NCBI GenBank assembly: GCA_963576725.1
Contig: OY755240.1
Span: 65,064,412 to 65,128,411 of the forward strand
Source: Azorinus chamasolen
Taxonomy: Eukaryota > Mollusca > Bivalvia > Cardiida > Solecurtidae
Direction of reading: 5' to 3'
DNA length: 64,000 nucleotides
The position numbers and the translations under genes are program-made. Of this stretch, positions 1 through 11,897 are shown piece after piece. Below the pieces are notes generated by a model. The model had not been told where the DNA came from, made no database searches, and saw nothing but the letters and a program-made list of their open reading frames with translations. Positions within the stretch are counted from its first letter, which is position 1; every line of letters starts with the position of its first letter.

Positions 1-599
1 AAAGCCAGTGATAGCCTACAGGCTACAGTGCTTCTCTACTGACCTTGATATCTATATGTCCTAAGTAGTGTACTGTTTTTATTTTTATTTTGATATTGTA
101 CTTAGCAATCTTTTATCTAATTCTAACAATTGTCCCCGACATCCCAGTAATAGTCAGCAATTGACTTTTGGGAGTAAACATGTAGATGTAGATAAAATTT
201 TGTATGCATTTTAATTGCCAAACTGCGCGCTTTGCCTCTCTTGAATTGTCTCAGCCGAATCTGAAAAGCGTCAACAGATGCTTGCACTGGTATACTTACC
301 CGAGAAATTCCGATTATATGCATTTCGCACCCACCCTCATACAATTCCGGTTTTGCCGAACAGTGCAATGGGGTTAGGGCCGAGAAAAGTCACATTGCAA
401 GCGTCTAATTGACATAAAAGATCGTATGGCCTCGTCTGGCGTTGGTTGACAGAAGAAAAGATTCAGTGTCGAAAAAGCACCAGATTTATTCAATTATTTC
501 GAAAGACCTATAGATCTAGCAGTACTCTGATGGATGTATACATGAGTAAAATTGAGTTAGATAATCAATATGTTACCAATAAATGAGAATTCTGTTAAG
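1..599. other. No recognised gene or repeat
   Basis: The stretch holds short open frames on both strands with no recognisable domain and no convincing splice or promoter signal. Bases 123-480 are somewhat richer in CpG than the surroundings and could be a 5' exon or promoter of the plus-strand gene further on, but nothing in the sequence establishes that. Confidence 0.3.
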
Positions 600-650
600 T
601 TTTTTAATCAAGGGGATGGAGACATCCGTTTTTGTGACAGAAACCTCTAG
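600..650 (+). mobile_element. Helitron-type 3' terminus (family 5)
   Basis: A short hairpin (GTTTTTGTGACAGAAAC) is followed after a few bases by CTAG at 647-650 and then TT. Hairpin plus CTRR is the classical Helitron 3' end. The same end occurs at 18340-18376. The body upstream was not recognised, so this is a fragment. Confidence 0.45.
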
Positions 651-1050
651 TTATCTAATACTTTACTCCAGAACACATAACTTCAAATTCATTTTATCCT
701 GGAACTGTGAGACACTGTCGACTAGAATCAATTGGCTTATCTCATTAAAGCCAGTGACAGCCTGCCAAGCTCCACTGCCAGCCTCAGCACATACGGTCCA
801 TAATTATTCTAGTTGTTTTAATCTATTTTAGACCCTTTTGACCTGGCACTGACTGAAATATATGCAATGTTTTAATCCTATATACATGTAGTATAATATA
901 CTGTCCCAACCTCCATATCATATGAAAATCAGTATTTGATCTTTGGCCAGAAGAAGGGGGGGGGGGGGGGGTCGATGTAGATGTAAAGTAAAAACTTAAT
1001 TATTTTTAAAGGCAATTTGTCTGTAAATGATGTGTTTTACATAGGCTTGG
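651..1050. other. Unassigned spacer with poly-G tract
   Basis: No gene is seen. A run of about 15 G lies near 957-971. Nothing else is recognised. Confidence 0.3.
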
Positions 1051-1520
1051 CCAGCTAGGAGAAATTATATGCCCCTGGGGTCAAAATTGGCCTTGCCCCA
1101 GGGGTTTTTAGTTTTCAATAGAAACATATAGTGAAAACTTTGAACATCTTCTCCTCCAAAACTAGAAGGTTCTCAGCTTTCATATTTGGCACATAGCATC
1201 ATGTTCAGGTCCTCTACAAAAGTTATATAAATTTTGCCCCGTTCCAGGGGTAGCCAGTTTTTAATAGCATCATATAGTGAAAACTTAATTGAAAAATAAT
1301 GTTCTCCTGAAACTGGAAGGTTCTCAACTTTCATATTGTGCACATAGCATCATGTTCAGGTCCTCTACAAAATTTATATAAATCATGCTGCTGGGGTCAA
1401 AATTGGCCCAGCCCCAGGGCCGGCTAGTTTTCTTTAGAAACATATCATTATAGTGAAATCTTTGAAAATCTTCTCCTCTGATTGTCTCTGAGCGATATCA
1501 GGGCCATTCTGGCCCTCTTG
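1051..1520 (+). mobile_element. Helitron-like family 1A, 3' fragment
   Basis: Roughly three units of the family 1A core repeat are present (tags GTCCTCTACAAAAG and GGGTCAAAATTGGCC, period about 155-160 bp). They end in the family terminator: GAGCGATATC, hairpin GGGCCATTCTGGCCC, then TCTTG at 1520. The 5' palindromic end is missing. Confidence 0.75.
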
Positions 1521-1734
1521 TTTATTGTCTTATATCTCACTAACCACTATAGCTATTGGCATGGAATTGCATATACACATAAACCACCATCCATACTTTC
1601 ATTGCGCACCCAGCCCATGCAAGCCCAAGGTCAAGGTCAAATGACTTAGAAACTTATGTGCAGCTAGGTAAGCACCACCACGGGGCATCGCTGTGTCTTA
1701 CAGACACAATTTTCAAGTTGAATATTCATTAAAT

Positions 1735-1990
1735 TTTTATAGGATTGATCAGCATCGTCCCTGGTTGTGCTTATTTTATTCCTGTTCCGGTTTGATGATT
1801 TTCTGCAGAGTTATGGGACTTTAAATGTTTACATGGAAAATTTTGTCCTCATGGTTTCTCCAGAACCTTTGGTCGAATTTTCATGAAACTTGATAGGATT
1901 GATCAGCACCATGCCTAGTTATGCATGACATATTCCTGTTCCTGTTCAGTGATTTTCTGCAGAGATACGGGACTTTGAAATTTTTACATG
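1735..1990 (+). repeat. 152-bp tandem repeat, two copies
   Basis: AGGATTGATCAGCA recurs at 1741 and 1893, with the rest of the unit (ATTCCTGTTCC, GATTTTCTGCAGAG) conserved. It resembles the core arrays of the Helitron-like families but no termini were assigned. Confidence 0.6.
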
Positions 1991-2503
1991 GGACATCAGT
2001 TTTTGTATCAAAAACAATTTTACGTAAGAGGAAAAGTAAGGTGCATATAACCACAGGCCCCGGTCTGGTTGGCAGTTTTTATTTGATCTACCGGTTTTGA
2101 CCTTGTTTGAAAAGAATTCAAGTCAAATCTAAATGAAAGCAGGGGTAGATCTTTGAAATAAAACACCGACCTCTAATAGTGTGCAATTGGATCTACGTGT
2201 AACTTACAGTAAGATCTAGACTTGCCGCTATTTAACTCAAAGTATGGCTGTTTGATGATGTTTGCAAGTTGATGACATAAATTTACAGGATGATGAGACT
2301 GTTCGCGTGACAATTATTAATTTATGATGTCATAAATATGACTAAAGCATTTCTATTATGACGCGCCGTGAACATTAAATTTTGGTTTTCCAGCTAGATG
2401 GTCTAGATTCTGTTTAGCTTATAATTCTATTAATTGAATTCCAAAATAATTACAATGTAAGCAAAAAATGGCTTTTTGAAAATTTTGACTTTTAAATATT
2501 TTT
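1991..2503. other. Intergenic or intronic sequence, nothing recognised
   Basis: No exon-like open frame, terminal repeats or tandem structure seen. Confidence 0.3.
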
Positions 2504-2545
2504 ATACGCATGTGCGTATTGTGCGGAGTGGGTGCTACGCCCTTG
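2504..2545 (+). mobile_element. Minimal Helitron-like end (palindrome plus CCCTTG)
   Basis: A palindrome (TACGCATGTGCGTA) is followed by hairpin GGGTGCTACGCCC and TTGTTT. The layout, palindromic start then terminal hairpin with CTTG, matches the larger families here but with almost no interior. Confidence 0.35.
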
Positions 2546-2589
2546 TTTAAGAAATCTGTGAAAATGGAATAAAGTTATAGTTTCTTTAA

Positions 2590-2773
2590 CCCTTTCCTTC
2601 ACACATTTACAAACAGATTAGACCCAGACCAGATTGATCTTACCTCTGTTTGCTAATGGAATTTGATAGATTTGTTTTTTCAGTTGCTGAAATGGCTACA
2701 ATGTTCCACCTATTTTTTCCATGAATAGTCAGGAGGTATTGAAATTTGGAATAACCATCGAACAGGGAAAGGG
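2590..2773. mobile_element. piggyBac-like MITE
   Basis: TTAA precedes CCCTTTCC at the left and GGAAAGGG is followed by TTTAA at the right. Terminal CCC inverted repeats flanked by TTAA are the signature of piggyBac-type elements. No transposase. Confidence 0.5.
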
Positions 2774-2787
2774 TTTAAACATCAGGC

Positions 2788-2962
2788 TCCATGTTTATAA
2801 AGCTTTTTAGTTGAGTTTGAGGTCGTTTTCAAGGTTTTGATTGGTCAGATTTGAGTCAAATCTGACCAATCAAAAACTTGAGAAGGAACTCAGGCTCAAA
2901 TCTGACCAATCAAAAGCTTGAGAACGAACTCAGACTCAACTAAAAAGCGTTATAAGCATGGA
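2788..2962. repeat. Foldback element
   Basis: The outer arms (CCATG, TTATAA, TTTTAGTTGAGT and their complements) and the inner arms (GATTGGTCAGATTTGA and complement) make a nearly complete hairpin. A second copy lies at 23237-23406. Confidence 0.65.
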
Positions 2963-3179
2963 CCCAACCCTCTTCTGGTGTCTGTCATTACCTTAATGCA
3001 TGCAAACAGTTAGGACAGAGAAGAGACGCTAAATAACTAAACAGGCTTCTCATCAGGATCCTAAACTTTTGTCACTCTGACATGAAAAGAAATGGAAGAA
3101 AAGTGATTTTTCCGTACTGAAGCTAGAAGCGTAGCTGAATCTAAATGTTATTTACACACCGTGGCTGTAGGGGGCCGGG

Positions 3180-3290
3180 GGCATGCTCCCTGGAGAAAAT
3201 TTAGATTTGTGCAGTTCTGAAACCATTATGATACATAGAGCATATAATCCTATAGGAACAACTGCTCTATTTATCACAATAGTTTCAAAA
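3180..3290. repeat. ATAGAGCAT hairpin repeat fragment
   Basis: Contains the palindrome seen many times at 27650-29935 (GATAAATAGAGCAT and CTCTATTTATCACA around a short centre). Ends are degraded. Confidence 0.4.
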
Positions 3291-3530
3291 GGTGACTTAT
3301 CCAAAGGCGTCAAAAGGTGTAAATATGAGGGAATGGGTCAAAGTTTACATGACAAGTAAGAATGTTTGTCAAAGTCTACCCTTCTTTGATTTTTGTTCCG
3401 TTCGGCCGTAATACTGTTTTCACCTTTCAGATTGATGTTACGCATGTGTGCATAAGTGTGTATCATTAGCTACGTCCCAGGAAGCAAAGCCAATATTTGC
3501 AGAGGACAATTGCTCATATTGCAGAAGGTA

Positions 3531-3790
3531 AACCCTTTTTATGCTTAAGCCTTTCTCTGTTCAATACCTGTATTCATAATAAAAATAATGACATCATGAA
3601 TATTTATTAGCTTGACTTTTAAAATGTGAACTTATCAAAGAAATATTTTGCTTTGTCAAAAACTGAAGAATCAGATATATGTCAAAGCAATTAGAGTAGA
3701 CCCTGATCAGATGGGACCTTTAGGAGCTGTCTGATCTGTGTCTACTCTATTTGCAAATACATAAAAAGGCATTTATATGAAGGAAAGGGT
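3531..3790. mobile_element. piggyBac-like MITE with palindromic core
   Basis: AACCC at the left and GGAAAGGGTTAA at the right frame an inner palindrome near 3690-3760 (AGTAGACCCTGATCAGA and its near complement). It belongs to the repeated TTAA-flanked MITE group of this window. Confidence 0.45.
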
Positions 3791-4024
3791 TAAAATTTTG
3801 ATGTCACCAATGTTAGTCACCAAAATTTCAGACAAAATTGTGTTTTAGTTCCATATCAGTCATATTCTAGTTGATGGTATTGTGATTGGTTCCCTGAGGT
3901 ATTCCGTATGTCTTCACTATATCTCAGTAATATTTTGCTCTAGAACAAAACATTACAAGGGGTGAAGTAGACAATAATTACAGGATTGCATAAAACATGC
4001 TGTTGTAGTCTCGATACCCATGTA

Positions 4025-4344
4025 CAGTAAAACCCCGAACTCTCGAACCCCGGAAAACTCGTTCACTACCCTTAATTCGAACTAATTCTGCGGTCCAAAC
4101 TCCTTCCTTCTTAAATTCTATATGTATTTTCATTGTATTGCAAAGGCAGCAAAAACAGTGAGTTTTGTTATAGAAGTTTGTTTATTTATTTTCGACATGA
4201 AAATAATTTATTCTCAAACTCACGTTCGAACAATTTCTGTACCATTTGCTACCAAACGAATATGAGACTCGGATCTTTCGAACCACCCTTAATTCAAACT
4301 TAAATTTATGGTCCCAAGGTGTTCGAGAGATTGGGGTTTTACTG
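4025..4344. mobile_element. pogo-like nonautonomous DNA transposon, 320 bp
   Basis: It starts CAGTAAAACCCC and ends GGGGTTTTACTG, with terminal inverted repeats extending through CTCTCGAAC, and TA on both sides (4023-4024, 4345-4346). CAGT termini with a TA duplication fit the pogo/Tigger branch of Tc1/mariner. It has no coding capacity. A left-truncated relative lies at 58676-58887. Confidence 0.75.
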
Positions 4345-4682
4345 TATTAACAAAGCAATTCTCGTGCTCACACGCTGTTGTTGACCTCTTTTAATTATAC
4401 CTTTAGGGGGCTTAATATCAACAGTGGACGTGAGTACAACAGCATTTTAACAGTGCCCCGGTAACAGCATAAGTCGAATGAAGTGTCAAAGAAATAACAT
4501 ATGATTGTATTTGGGACAATTAAATGAACAGATGAAACCAGAAAAAATGGTTAATGCAAGAGTTTTATTGCCCGAATAAATGTGTATTAACCCTCTATTA
4601 TTGATTCACAATGCATTTTAAGTTTTTCAGGTAGATATTAATGCATCCTAACAGTATTATTTCACTGGTTATGAGATATTAA

Positions 4683-4874
4683 CCCTTTCCTCCATAGGCT
4701 ATTTTTAGATCCAACCTCTCTAAATGAATATACCAGAATGGAGCATTTACTAGAGAATTTTTTTTAGCATTTTGTAGTTAGAACTATTGTGATAAATAGA
4801 GCATTTGCTCCTATAGGAAATATACTGTAAATATATATAGTAAAATGCTCTACTTATCACAATGGAGGAAAGGA
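4683..4874. mobile_element. piggyBac-like MITE, ATAGAGCAT type
   Basis: TTAA at 4679-4682 and 4875-4878 flank CCCTTTCCTCCAT and its complement. The core is the hairpin GATAAATAGAGCATTT. Relatives lie at 63540-63767 and in the array at 27650-29935. Confidence 0.65.
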
Positions 4875-4911
4875 TTAAAAAAAGCAAAAATACATGCTTA
4901 AGTTGGCCAAA

Positions 4912-5203
4912 TACAGGTGAACTTCGATATCTCAAATTCAGATCACTCGCACATTGGGTTAATTCAAAGTTAAAGTTCAGTCCTTTTGAAATTTACAGTA
5001 CAAAGTGGTAAAAATATCTAGAAACACATGTCACTCACAGCATAATAGATAATACAGGTAGAAAGTATTACTTTCAACCTGCATTAAGCTGTGAACTTGA
5101 TAAATTGTTTAGATTAAAAATTGGATTACTCAAACCTCTGTTATCTCTAAGTAATTTGTATGGTCCCTTGAAGTTTGAGATTTATATCAAAGTTCAACTG
5201 TAT
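4912..5203. repeat. Foldback MITE
   Basis: The left arm (ACAGGTGAACTTCGATATCT) mirrors the right arm (GAGATTTATATCAAAGTTCA...CTGT). The left boundary of the 3,021-bp triplication (5145) lies inside its right arm. A related element is at 24060-24335. Confidence 0.55.
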
Positions 5204-5390
5204 TTAGGGTAATTGGTGTATGTCTCATTTATTCTGCATAACTGTGTTATTTTTTGTCAACATTAGTTGTCAAATATCTATATTTAAAATCTCAATATTA
5301 AAAAAGAATAGTACTTGACAATCAAATTATTAATTTTGATCTAAGTAAGGATGTTGAATTTTGCAGATTAGGTTTTCTTGTGTTTATTAA

Positions 5391-5632
5391 CCCTTCGCTT
5401 GCTGTTCACGTCAATATACCTACATGTAAATAGTGAAGACCCAGATGAGACAGCTCCTGCAGGAGCTGTCTCATCAAGGTCTGCACTATTTACAAATTGA
5501 TTGTGCAACCAGTGCACTCCACAGCAGTGGTGGCACAGAGAAATAATTGTAGACAGTGAAGATATATGTAATTATACCACAGGGCATGGGTAAAGAAGAA
5601 GAAATACATTTTAAAATTCAGCAAGCGAAGGG
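5391..5632. mobile_element. piggyBac-like MITE, 242 bp (copy in unit 1)
   Basis: It is flanked by TTAA (5387-5390, 5633-5636), with inverted ends CCCTTCGCTTGCTG / CAGCAAGCGAAGGG and a central palindrome GACAGCTCCTGCAGGAGCTG. Identical copies sit at 8412-8653 and 11433-11674 because of the triplication. An independent diverged copy is at 23816-24057. Confidence 0.8.
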
Positions 5633-5726
5633 TTAACTCTTTATTCCTTTATTCCATAAAAATACATTCTATGCCTTTGCAAAAAGAGTAGATATATAAT
5701 ATGATTGCTAAGGTATAATTCTACAG

Positions 5727-5855
5727 GTTCTGCCATGGCCGGAGGATTTGGCCCTAACATTGTCAGATACAAGATCCGTTCAGGTGCCTATCCTAGGTTT
5801 GAATTTCTCCTCAGCAGACTGCAAGACATTGTTACCAGACTGGAGAGGCTTATAG
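5727..5855 (+). CDS. OB-fold gene, exon 1 (copy 1)
   Basis: This is probably the first coding exon. It follows an acceptor (TTCTACAG) and ends at a good donor (G|GTAAGC). An ATG at 5735 sits in a near-ideal context (GCCATGGCC), giving a start MAGGFGPNIVRYKIRSGAYP followed by a leucine- and arginine-rich stretch (FLLSRLQDIVTRLERLI) that may be an amphipathic helix. No family was recognised. The exon is 129 nt, phase 1 at both ends, so including one or more copies keeps the frame. Its final G joins CC of exon 2 to make an alanine codon. Upstream GT TCT GCC is probably 5' UTR if this ATG is used. Three identical copies exist and it is unknown which is used. Confidence 0.7.
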   Translation, partial: VLPWPEDLALTLSDTRSVQVPILGLNFSSADCKTLLPDWRGL

Positions 5856-5867
5856 GTAAGCCAGGTT

Positions 5868-6050
5868 TTCTATGTTCAACTGACTACACTATGTTCAACT
5901 GACAACACTTTCTATGTTCAGCTTACTACAATCGATGTTCAACTAACTACACTATCTATGTACAGCTGTCTACACTATCTGTGTTCAACTGACAACACTG
6001 TGTTCAACTTACTACACTATGTTCAACTTACTACACTACAGTGTTCAATC
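5868..6050 (+). repeat. TGTTCAACTGACTACACT minisatellite (unit 1)
   Basis: Imperfect 20-25 bp units built on TGTTCAACTGACTACACTAT begin just after the exon 1 donor. The same minisatellite is at 15445-15658 and 16586-16680, so it was probably one intronic array later split by insertions. Copies also follow exon 1 in units 2 and 3. Confidence 0.7.
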
Positions 6051-6084
6051 TAGACTGTGCCATTGCATAATTGGCCTCCTTTTT

Positions 6085-8145
6085 ATTGTGAGGGGGGTGT
6101 CTCCTGCGTCGGTCTTCATGCGTTGTGCGTATGTGCACTGTGCGTCATCAACAATTTACTTAAACATCTTCTTCTCTGAAACCACAAAGCCTAGAGCTTT
6201 GATATTTGGTATGTAGCATCATCTAATGGTCCTCTACAAAGATTGTTCAAATTATGACACCCGGATCAAAAATGGCTCCGCCCAAGGGCTTATCAGTTTT
6301 TCATAGGTAAATCTTTAAAAATCTTCTCCTCTGAAACCATAAGGCCTAGAGCTTTGATATTTGGTATGTAGCATTATCTAATGGTCCTAAAACTTTACAA
6401 AGATTGTTCAAATTATGACCCCGGATCAAAAATGGGCCCCACCCAGGGGCTTATCAATTTTTCATAGAAAACTCTTTAAAAATCTTCTTCTCTGAAACCG
6501 TAAGGAATAGACCTTTGATATTTGGTATGTAGCATCATTTAATGGTTTTCTACAAAGATTGTTCAAATTATGACCCCCGGACCAAAAATGGCCCCGCCCT
6601 GGGGCGTATCAGTTTTTCATAGGAAAATCTTTAAAAATCTTCTTCTCTTAAACCGTAAGGCCTAGATCTCTGATATTTGGTATGTAGCATCATCTAATGG
6701 TCCTTAACAAAGATTTTCAAATTATGAACCCCGGACCAAAAATGGCTCCGCCCCGGGGCTTATCAGTTTTTCGTAGGAAAATCTTTAAAAATCTTCTTCC
6801 TTGAAACCGTAAGGCCTAGACCTTTGACCTTTGATTTTTGGTATGGAGCATCATCTTATGGTCCTCTACAAAGACTGTTCAAATTATGACCCCGGACCAA
6901 AAATGGCCCCACCCGGGGCTTATCAGTTTTCATAGGAAAATCTTTAAAAATCTTCTTCTCTGAAACCGTAAGACCTAGAGCTTTGATATTTGGTATGTAG
7001 CATCATCTAATGATTTTCTACCAAGATTGTAACCCCAGGGCCAAAAGTGGCCCCAACCCATGGCTTATCAGTTTTTTTAGCTCACCAGAGCACAAAGTGC
7101 TCAAGGTGAGCTATTGTGATACCCCTGTGTCCGTCGTCCGTCTGTCCGTCTGTCAGTCTGTCTGTCCGTCAACAATTTCAAACGACTTCTTCTCTGAAAC
7201 CAACTGCCCAATTGTAACCAATCTTGGTCAGATACATACTGTGGGTGGGTGCTTCAAAAGTTGTTAAAAGATAGTGGGTTGGGCCATCGGTCTTGTTGCC
7301 ATGGCAACTGAACGCAATATCTAGAAAAATCTTCTTCTCCAGATTGACTAGTCTGATTTGAATATATTTTTTCACCAAAATGTTTCTCAGTTGATAGACT
7401 TTAAAAGTTGTTAAAAGAATTTTGATCCGGCAAAAAACATGGCCGCCAGAGGGCTGGGTCATTTTTTCCATATATGGTAATATGGAATTTTTCATAGGAA
7501 AATCTTTAAAAATCTTCTTCTCTGAAACTGTAAGGCCTAGACCTTTGATATTTGGTATGTAGTATGATCTTATGGTCCTCTACAAATATTGTTCAAATTA
7601 TGACCCCCGGGCCAAAAATGGCCCTGCCCAAGGGCTTATCAGTTTTTCATAAGATAATCTTTAAAAATCTTCTTCTCTGAAACTGTAAGGCCTAGACCTT
7701 TGATATTTGGTATATAGCATGATCTTATGGTCCTCTACAAGTATTGTTCAAATTATGACCCCCGGGCCAAAAATTGCCCCGCCCAAGGGCTTTAAAAGTT
7801 GTTAAAAGAATTTGATATTTGGTATGTAGCATGATCTTATGGTCCTCTACAAATATTGTTCAAATTATGACCCTGGTCCAAAAATGGCCCCGTCCAAGGG
7901 CTTATAAGTTTTTGATTGGAAAATCTTTAAAAATCTACTGAAACTGTAAGGCCTAGACCATTGATATTTGGTATGTAACATGATCTAATGGTCCTCTACA
8001 AATATGTAGCTGTGGCTTGTGGTCCTCTGCCAAGAATGTTTAACTTATGACCCTGACCACTGGGCGAAACTTGGCCCTGCCTCAGGGCTTATCAGTTTTT
8101 CATGGGAAAAATATAAGGGTTAGACCATAAGGGTTAGACCTTTAA
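6085..8145 (+). mobile_element. Helitron-like family 1B core arrays (unit 1)
   Basis: About a dozen units of roughly 150 bp (tags AATCTTTAAAAATCTTCTTC, GATATTTGGTATGTAGCAT, GGCTTATCAGTTTTTCATAG) are present. A degraded start near 6085 begins one element. A second begins with the palindromic 5' end AGCTCACCAGAGCACAAAGT at 7081, inserted in the T-run of a core unit. Neither has its 3' end within the unit; those lie after copy 3. Repeated at +3,021 and +6,042. Confidence 0.8.
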
Positions 8146-8747
8146 TTAATGGCATACTGCTTTGACTCTAAGTAATTTGTATGGTCCCTTGAAGTTTGAG
8201 ATTTATATCAAAGTTCAACTGTATTTAGGGTAATTGGTGTATGTCTCATTTATTCTGCATAACTGTGTTATTTTTTGTCAACATTAGTTGTCAAATATCT
8301 ATATTTAAAATCTCAATATTAAAAAAGAATAGTACTTGACAATCAAATTATTAATTTTGATCTAAGTAAGGATGTTGAATTTTGCAGATTAGGTTTTCTT
8401 GTGTTTATTAACCCTTCGCTTGCTGTTCACGTCAATATACCTACATGTAAATAGTGAAGACCCAGATGAGACAGCTCCTGCAGGAGCTGTCTCATCAAGG
8501 TCTGCACTATTTACAAATTGATTGTGCAACCAGTGCACTCCACAGCAGTGGTGGCACAGAGAAATAATTGTAGACAGTGAAGATATATGTAATTATACCA
8601 CAGGGCATGGGTAAAGAAGAAGAAATACATTTTAAAATTCAGCAAGCGAAGGGTTAACTCTTTATTCCTTTATTCCATAAAAATACATTCTATGCCTTTG
8701 CAAAAAGAGTAGATATATAATATGATTGCTAAGGTATAATTCTACAG

Positions 8748-8876
8748 GTTCTGCCATGGCCGGAGGATTTGGCCCTAACATTGTCAGATACAAGATCCGT
8801 TCAGGTGCCTATCCTAGGTTTGAATTTCTCCTCAGCAGACTGCAAGACATTGTTACCAGACTGGAGAGGCTTATAG
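8748..8876 (+). CDS. OB-fold gene, exon 1 (copy 2)
   Basis: Copy of the 5727-5855 exon in the second 3,021-bp unit, with the same acceptor, the GCCATGG start context (ATG at 8756) and the GTAAGC donor, all intact. It is phase 1 to phase 1, so it could act as an alternative first coding exon, or be spliced in tandem without shifting the frame. The sequence alone does not show whether it is used. Confidence 0.6.
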   Translation, partial: VLPWPEDLALTLSDTRSVQVPILGLNFSSADCKTLLPDWRGL

Positions 8877-11768
8877 GTAAGCCAGGTTTTCTATGTTCAA
8901 CTGACTACACTATGTTCAACTGACAACACTTTCTATGTTCAGCTTACTACAATCGATGTTCAACTAACTACACTATCTATGTACAGCTGTCTACACTATC
9001 TGTGTTCAACTGACAACACTGTGTTCAACTTACTACACTATGTTCAACTTACTACACTACAGTGTTCAATCTAGACTGTGCCATTGCATAATTGGCCTCC
9101 TTTTTATTGTGAGGGGGGTGTCTCCTGCGTCGGTCTTCATGCGTTGTGCGTATGTGCACTGTGCGTCATCAACAATTTACTTAAACATCTTCTTCTCTGA
9201 AACCACAAAGCCTAGAGCTTTGATATTTGGTATGTAGCATCATCTAATGGTCCTCTACAAAGATTGTTCAAATTATGACACCCGGATCAAAAATGGCTCC
9301 GCCCAAGGGCTTATCAGTTTTTCATAGGTAAATCTTTAAAAATCTTCTCCTCTGAAACCATAAGGCCTAGAGCTTTGATATTTGGTATGTAGCATTATCT
9401 AATGGTCCTAAAACTTTACAAAGATTGTTCAAATTATGACCCCGGATCAAAAATGGGCCCCACCCAGGGGCTTATCAATTTTTCATAGAAAACTCTTTAA
9501 AAATCTTCTTCTCTGAAACCGTAAGGAATAGACCTTTGATATTTGGTATGTAGCATCATTTAATGGTTTTCTACAAAGATTGTTCAAATTATGACCCCCG
9601 GACCAAAAATGGCCCCGCCCTGGGGCGTATCAGTTTTTCATAGGAAAATCTTTAAAAATCTTCTTCTCTTAAACCGTAAGGCCTAGATCTCTGATATTTG
9701 GTATGTAGCATCATCTAATGGTCCTTAACAAAGATTTTCAAATTATGAACCCCGGACCAAAAATGGCTCCGCCCCGGGGCTTATCAGTTTTTCGTAGGAA
9801 AATCTTTAAAAATCTTCTTCCTTGAAACCGTAAGGCCTAGACCTTTGACCTTTGATTTTTGGTATGGAGCATCATCTTATGGTCCTCTACAAAGACTGTT
9901 CAAATTATGACCCCGGACCAAAAATGGCCCCACCCGGGGCTTATCAGTTTTCATAGGAAAATCTTTAAAAATCTTCTTCTCTGAAACCGTAAGACCTAGA
10001 GCTTTGATATTTGGTATGTAGCATCATCTAATGATTTTCTACCAAGATTGTAACCCCAGGGCCAAAAGTGGCCCCAACCCATGGCTTATCAGTTTTTTTA
10101 GCTCACCAGAGCACAAAGTGCTCAAGGTGAGCTATTGTGATACCCCTGTGTCCGTCGTCCGTCTGTCCGTCTGTCAGTCTGTCTGTCCGTCAACAATTTC
10201 AAACGACTTCTTCTCTGAAACCAACTGCCCAATTGTAACCAATCTTGGTCAGATACATACTGTGGGTGGGTGCTTCAAAAGTTGTTAAAAGATAGTGGGT
10301 TGGGCCATCGGTCTTGTTGCCATGGCAACTGTACGCAATATCTAGAAAAATCTTCTTCTCCAGATTGACTAGTCTGATTTGAATATATTTTTTCACCAAA
10401 ATGTTTCTCAGTTGATAGACTTTAAAAGTTGTTAAAAGAATTTTGATCCGGCAAAAAACATGGCCGCCAGAGGGCTGGGTCATTTTTTCCATATATGGTA
10501 ATATGGAATTTTTCATAGGAAAATCTTTAAAAATCTTCTTCTCTGAAACTGTAAGGCCTAGACCTTTGATATTTGGTATGTAGTATGATCTTATGGTCCT
10601 CTACAAATATTGTTCAAATTATGACCCCCGGGCCAAAAATGGCCCTGCCCAAGGGCTTATCAGTTTTTCATAAGATAATCTTTAAAAATCTTCTTCTCTG
10701 AAACTGTAAGGCCTAGACCTTTGATATTTGGTATATAGCATGATCTTATGGTCCTCTACAAGTATTGTTCAAATTATGACCCCCGGGCCAAAAATTGCCC
10801 CGCCCAAGGGCTTTAAAAGTTGTTAAAAGAATTTGATATTTGGTATGTAGCATGATCTTATGGTCCTCTACAAATATTGTTCAAATTATGACCCTGGTCC
10901 AAAAATGGCCCCGTCCAAGGGCTTATAAGTTTTTGATTGGAAAATCTTTAAAAATCTACTGAAACTGTAAGGCCTAGACCATTGATATTTGGTATGTAAC
11001 ATGATCTAATGGTCCTCTACAAATATGTAGCTGTGGCTTGTGGTCCTCTGCCAAGAATGTTTAACTTATGACCCTGACCACTGGGCGAAACTTGGCCCTG
11101 CCTCAGGGCTTATCAGTTTTTCATGGGAAAAATATAAGGGTTAGACCATAAGGGTTAGACCTTTAATTAATGGCATACTGCTTTGACTCTAAGTAATTTG
11201 TATGGTCCCTTGAAGTTTGAGATTTATATCAAAGTTCAACTGTATTTAGGGTAATTGGTGTATGTCTCATTTATTCTGCATAACTGTGTTATTTTTTGTC
11301 AACATTAGTTGTCAAATATCTATATTTAAAATCTCAATATTAAAAAAGAATAGTACTTGACAATCAAATTATTAATTTTGATCTAAGTAAGGATGTTGAA
11401 TTTTGCAGATTAGGTTTTCTTGTGTTTATTAACCCTTCGCTTGCTGTTCACGTCAATATACCTACATGTAAATAGTGAAGACCCAGATGAGACAGCTCCT
11501 GCAGGAGCTGTCTCATCAAGGTCTGCACTATTTACAAATTGATTGTGCAACCAGTGCACTCCACAGCAGTGGTGGCACAGAGAAATAATTGTAGACAGTG
11601 AAGATATATGTAATTATACCACAGGGCATGGGTAAAGAAGAAGAAATACATTTTAAAATTCAGCAAGCGAAGGGTTAACTCTTTATTCCTTTATTCCATA
11701 AAAATACATTCTATGCCTTTGCAAAAAGAGTAGATATATAATATGATTGCTAAGGTATAATTCTACAG

Positions 11769-11897
11769 GTTCTGCCATGGCCGGAGGATTTGGCCCTAAC
11801 ATTGTCAGATACAAGATCCGTTCAGGTGCCTATCCTAGGTTTGAATTTCTCCTCAGCAGACTGCAAGACATTGTTACCAGACTGGAGAGGCTTATAG
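11769..11897 (+). CDS. OB-fold gene, exon 1 (copy 3)
   Basis: Third copy, nearest to exon 2, with ATG at 11777 and intact splice sites. If the triplication is real and transcription starts upstream, this copy has the shortest path to the exon 2 acceptor (about 9.5 kb). See copy 1 for the product. Confidence 0.6.
   Translation, partial: VLPWPEDLALTLSDTRSVQVPILGLNFSSADCKTLLPDWRGL

Noticed and set aside
7010..7495. Open frames of 85 and 105 codons repeated three times
   Set aside because: They lie entirely in the 5' end and core repeat of a Helitron-like element (the SVCQSVCPS-like peptide is the GTCCGTCTGTCC tract). Chance frames multiplied by the triplication.
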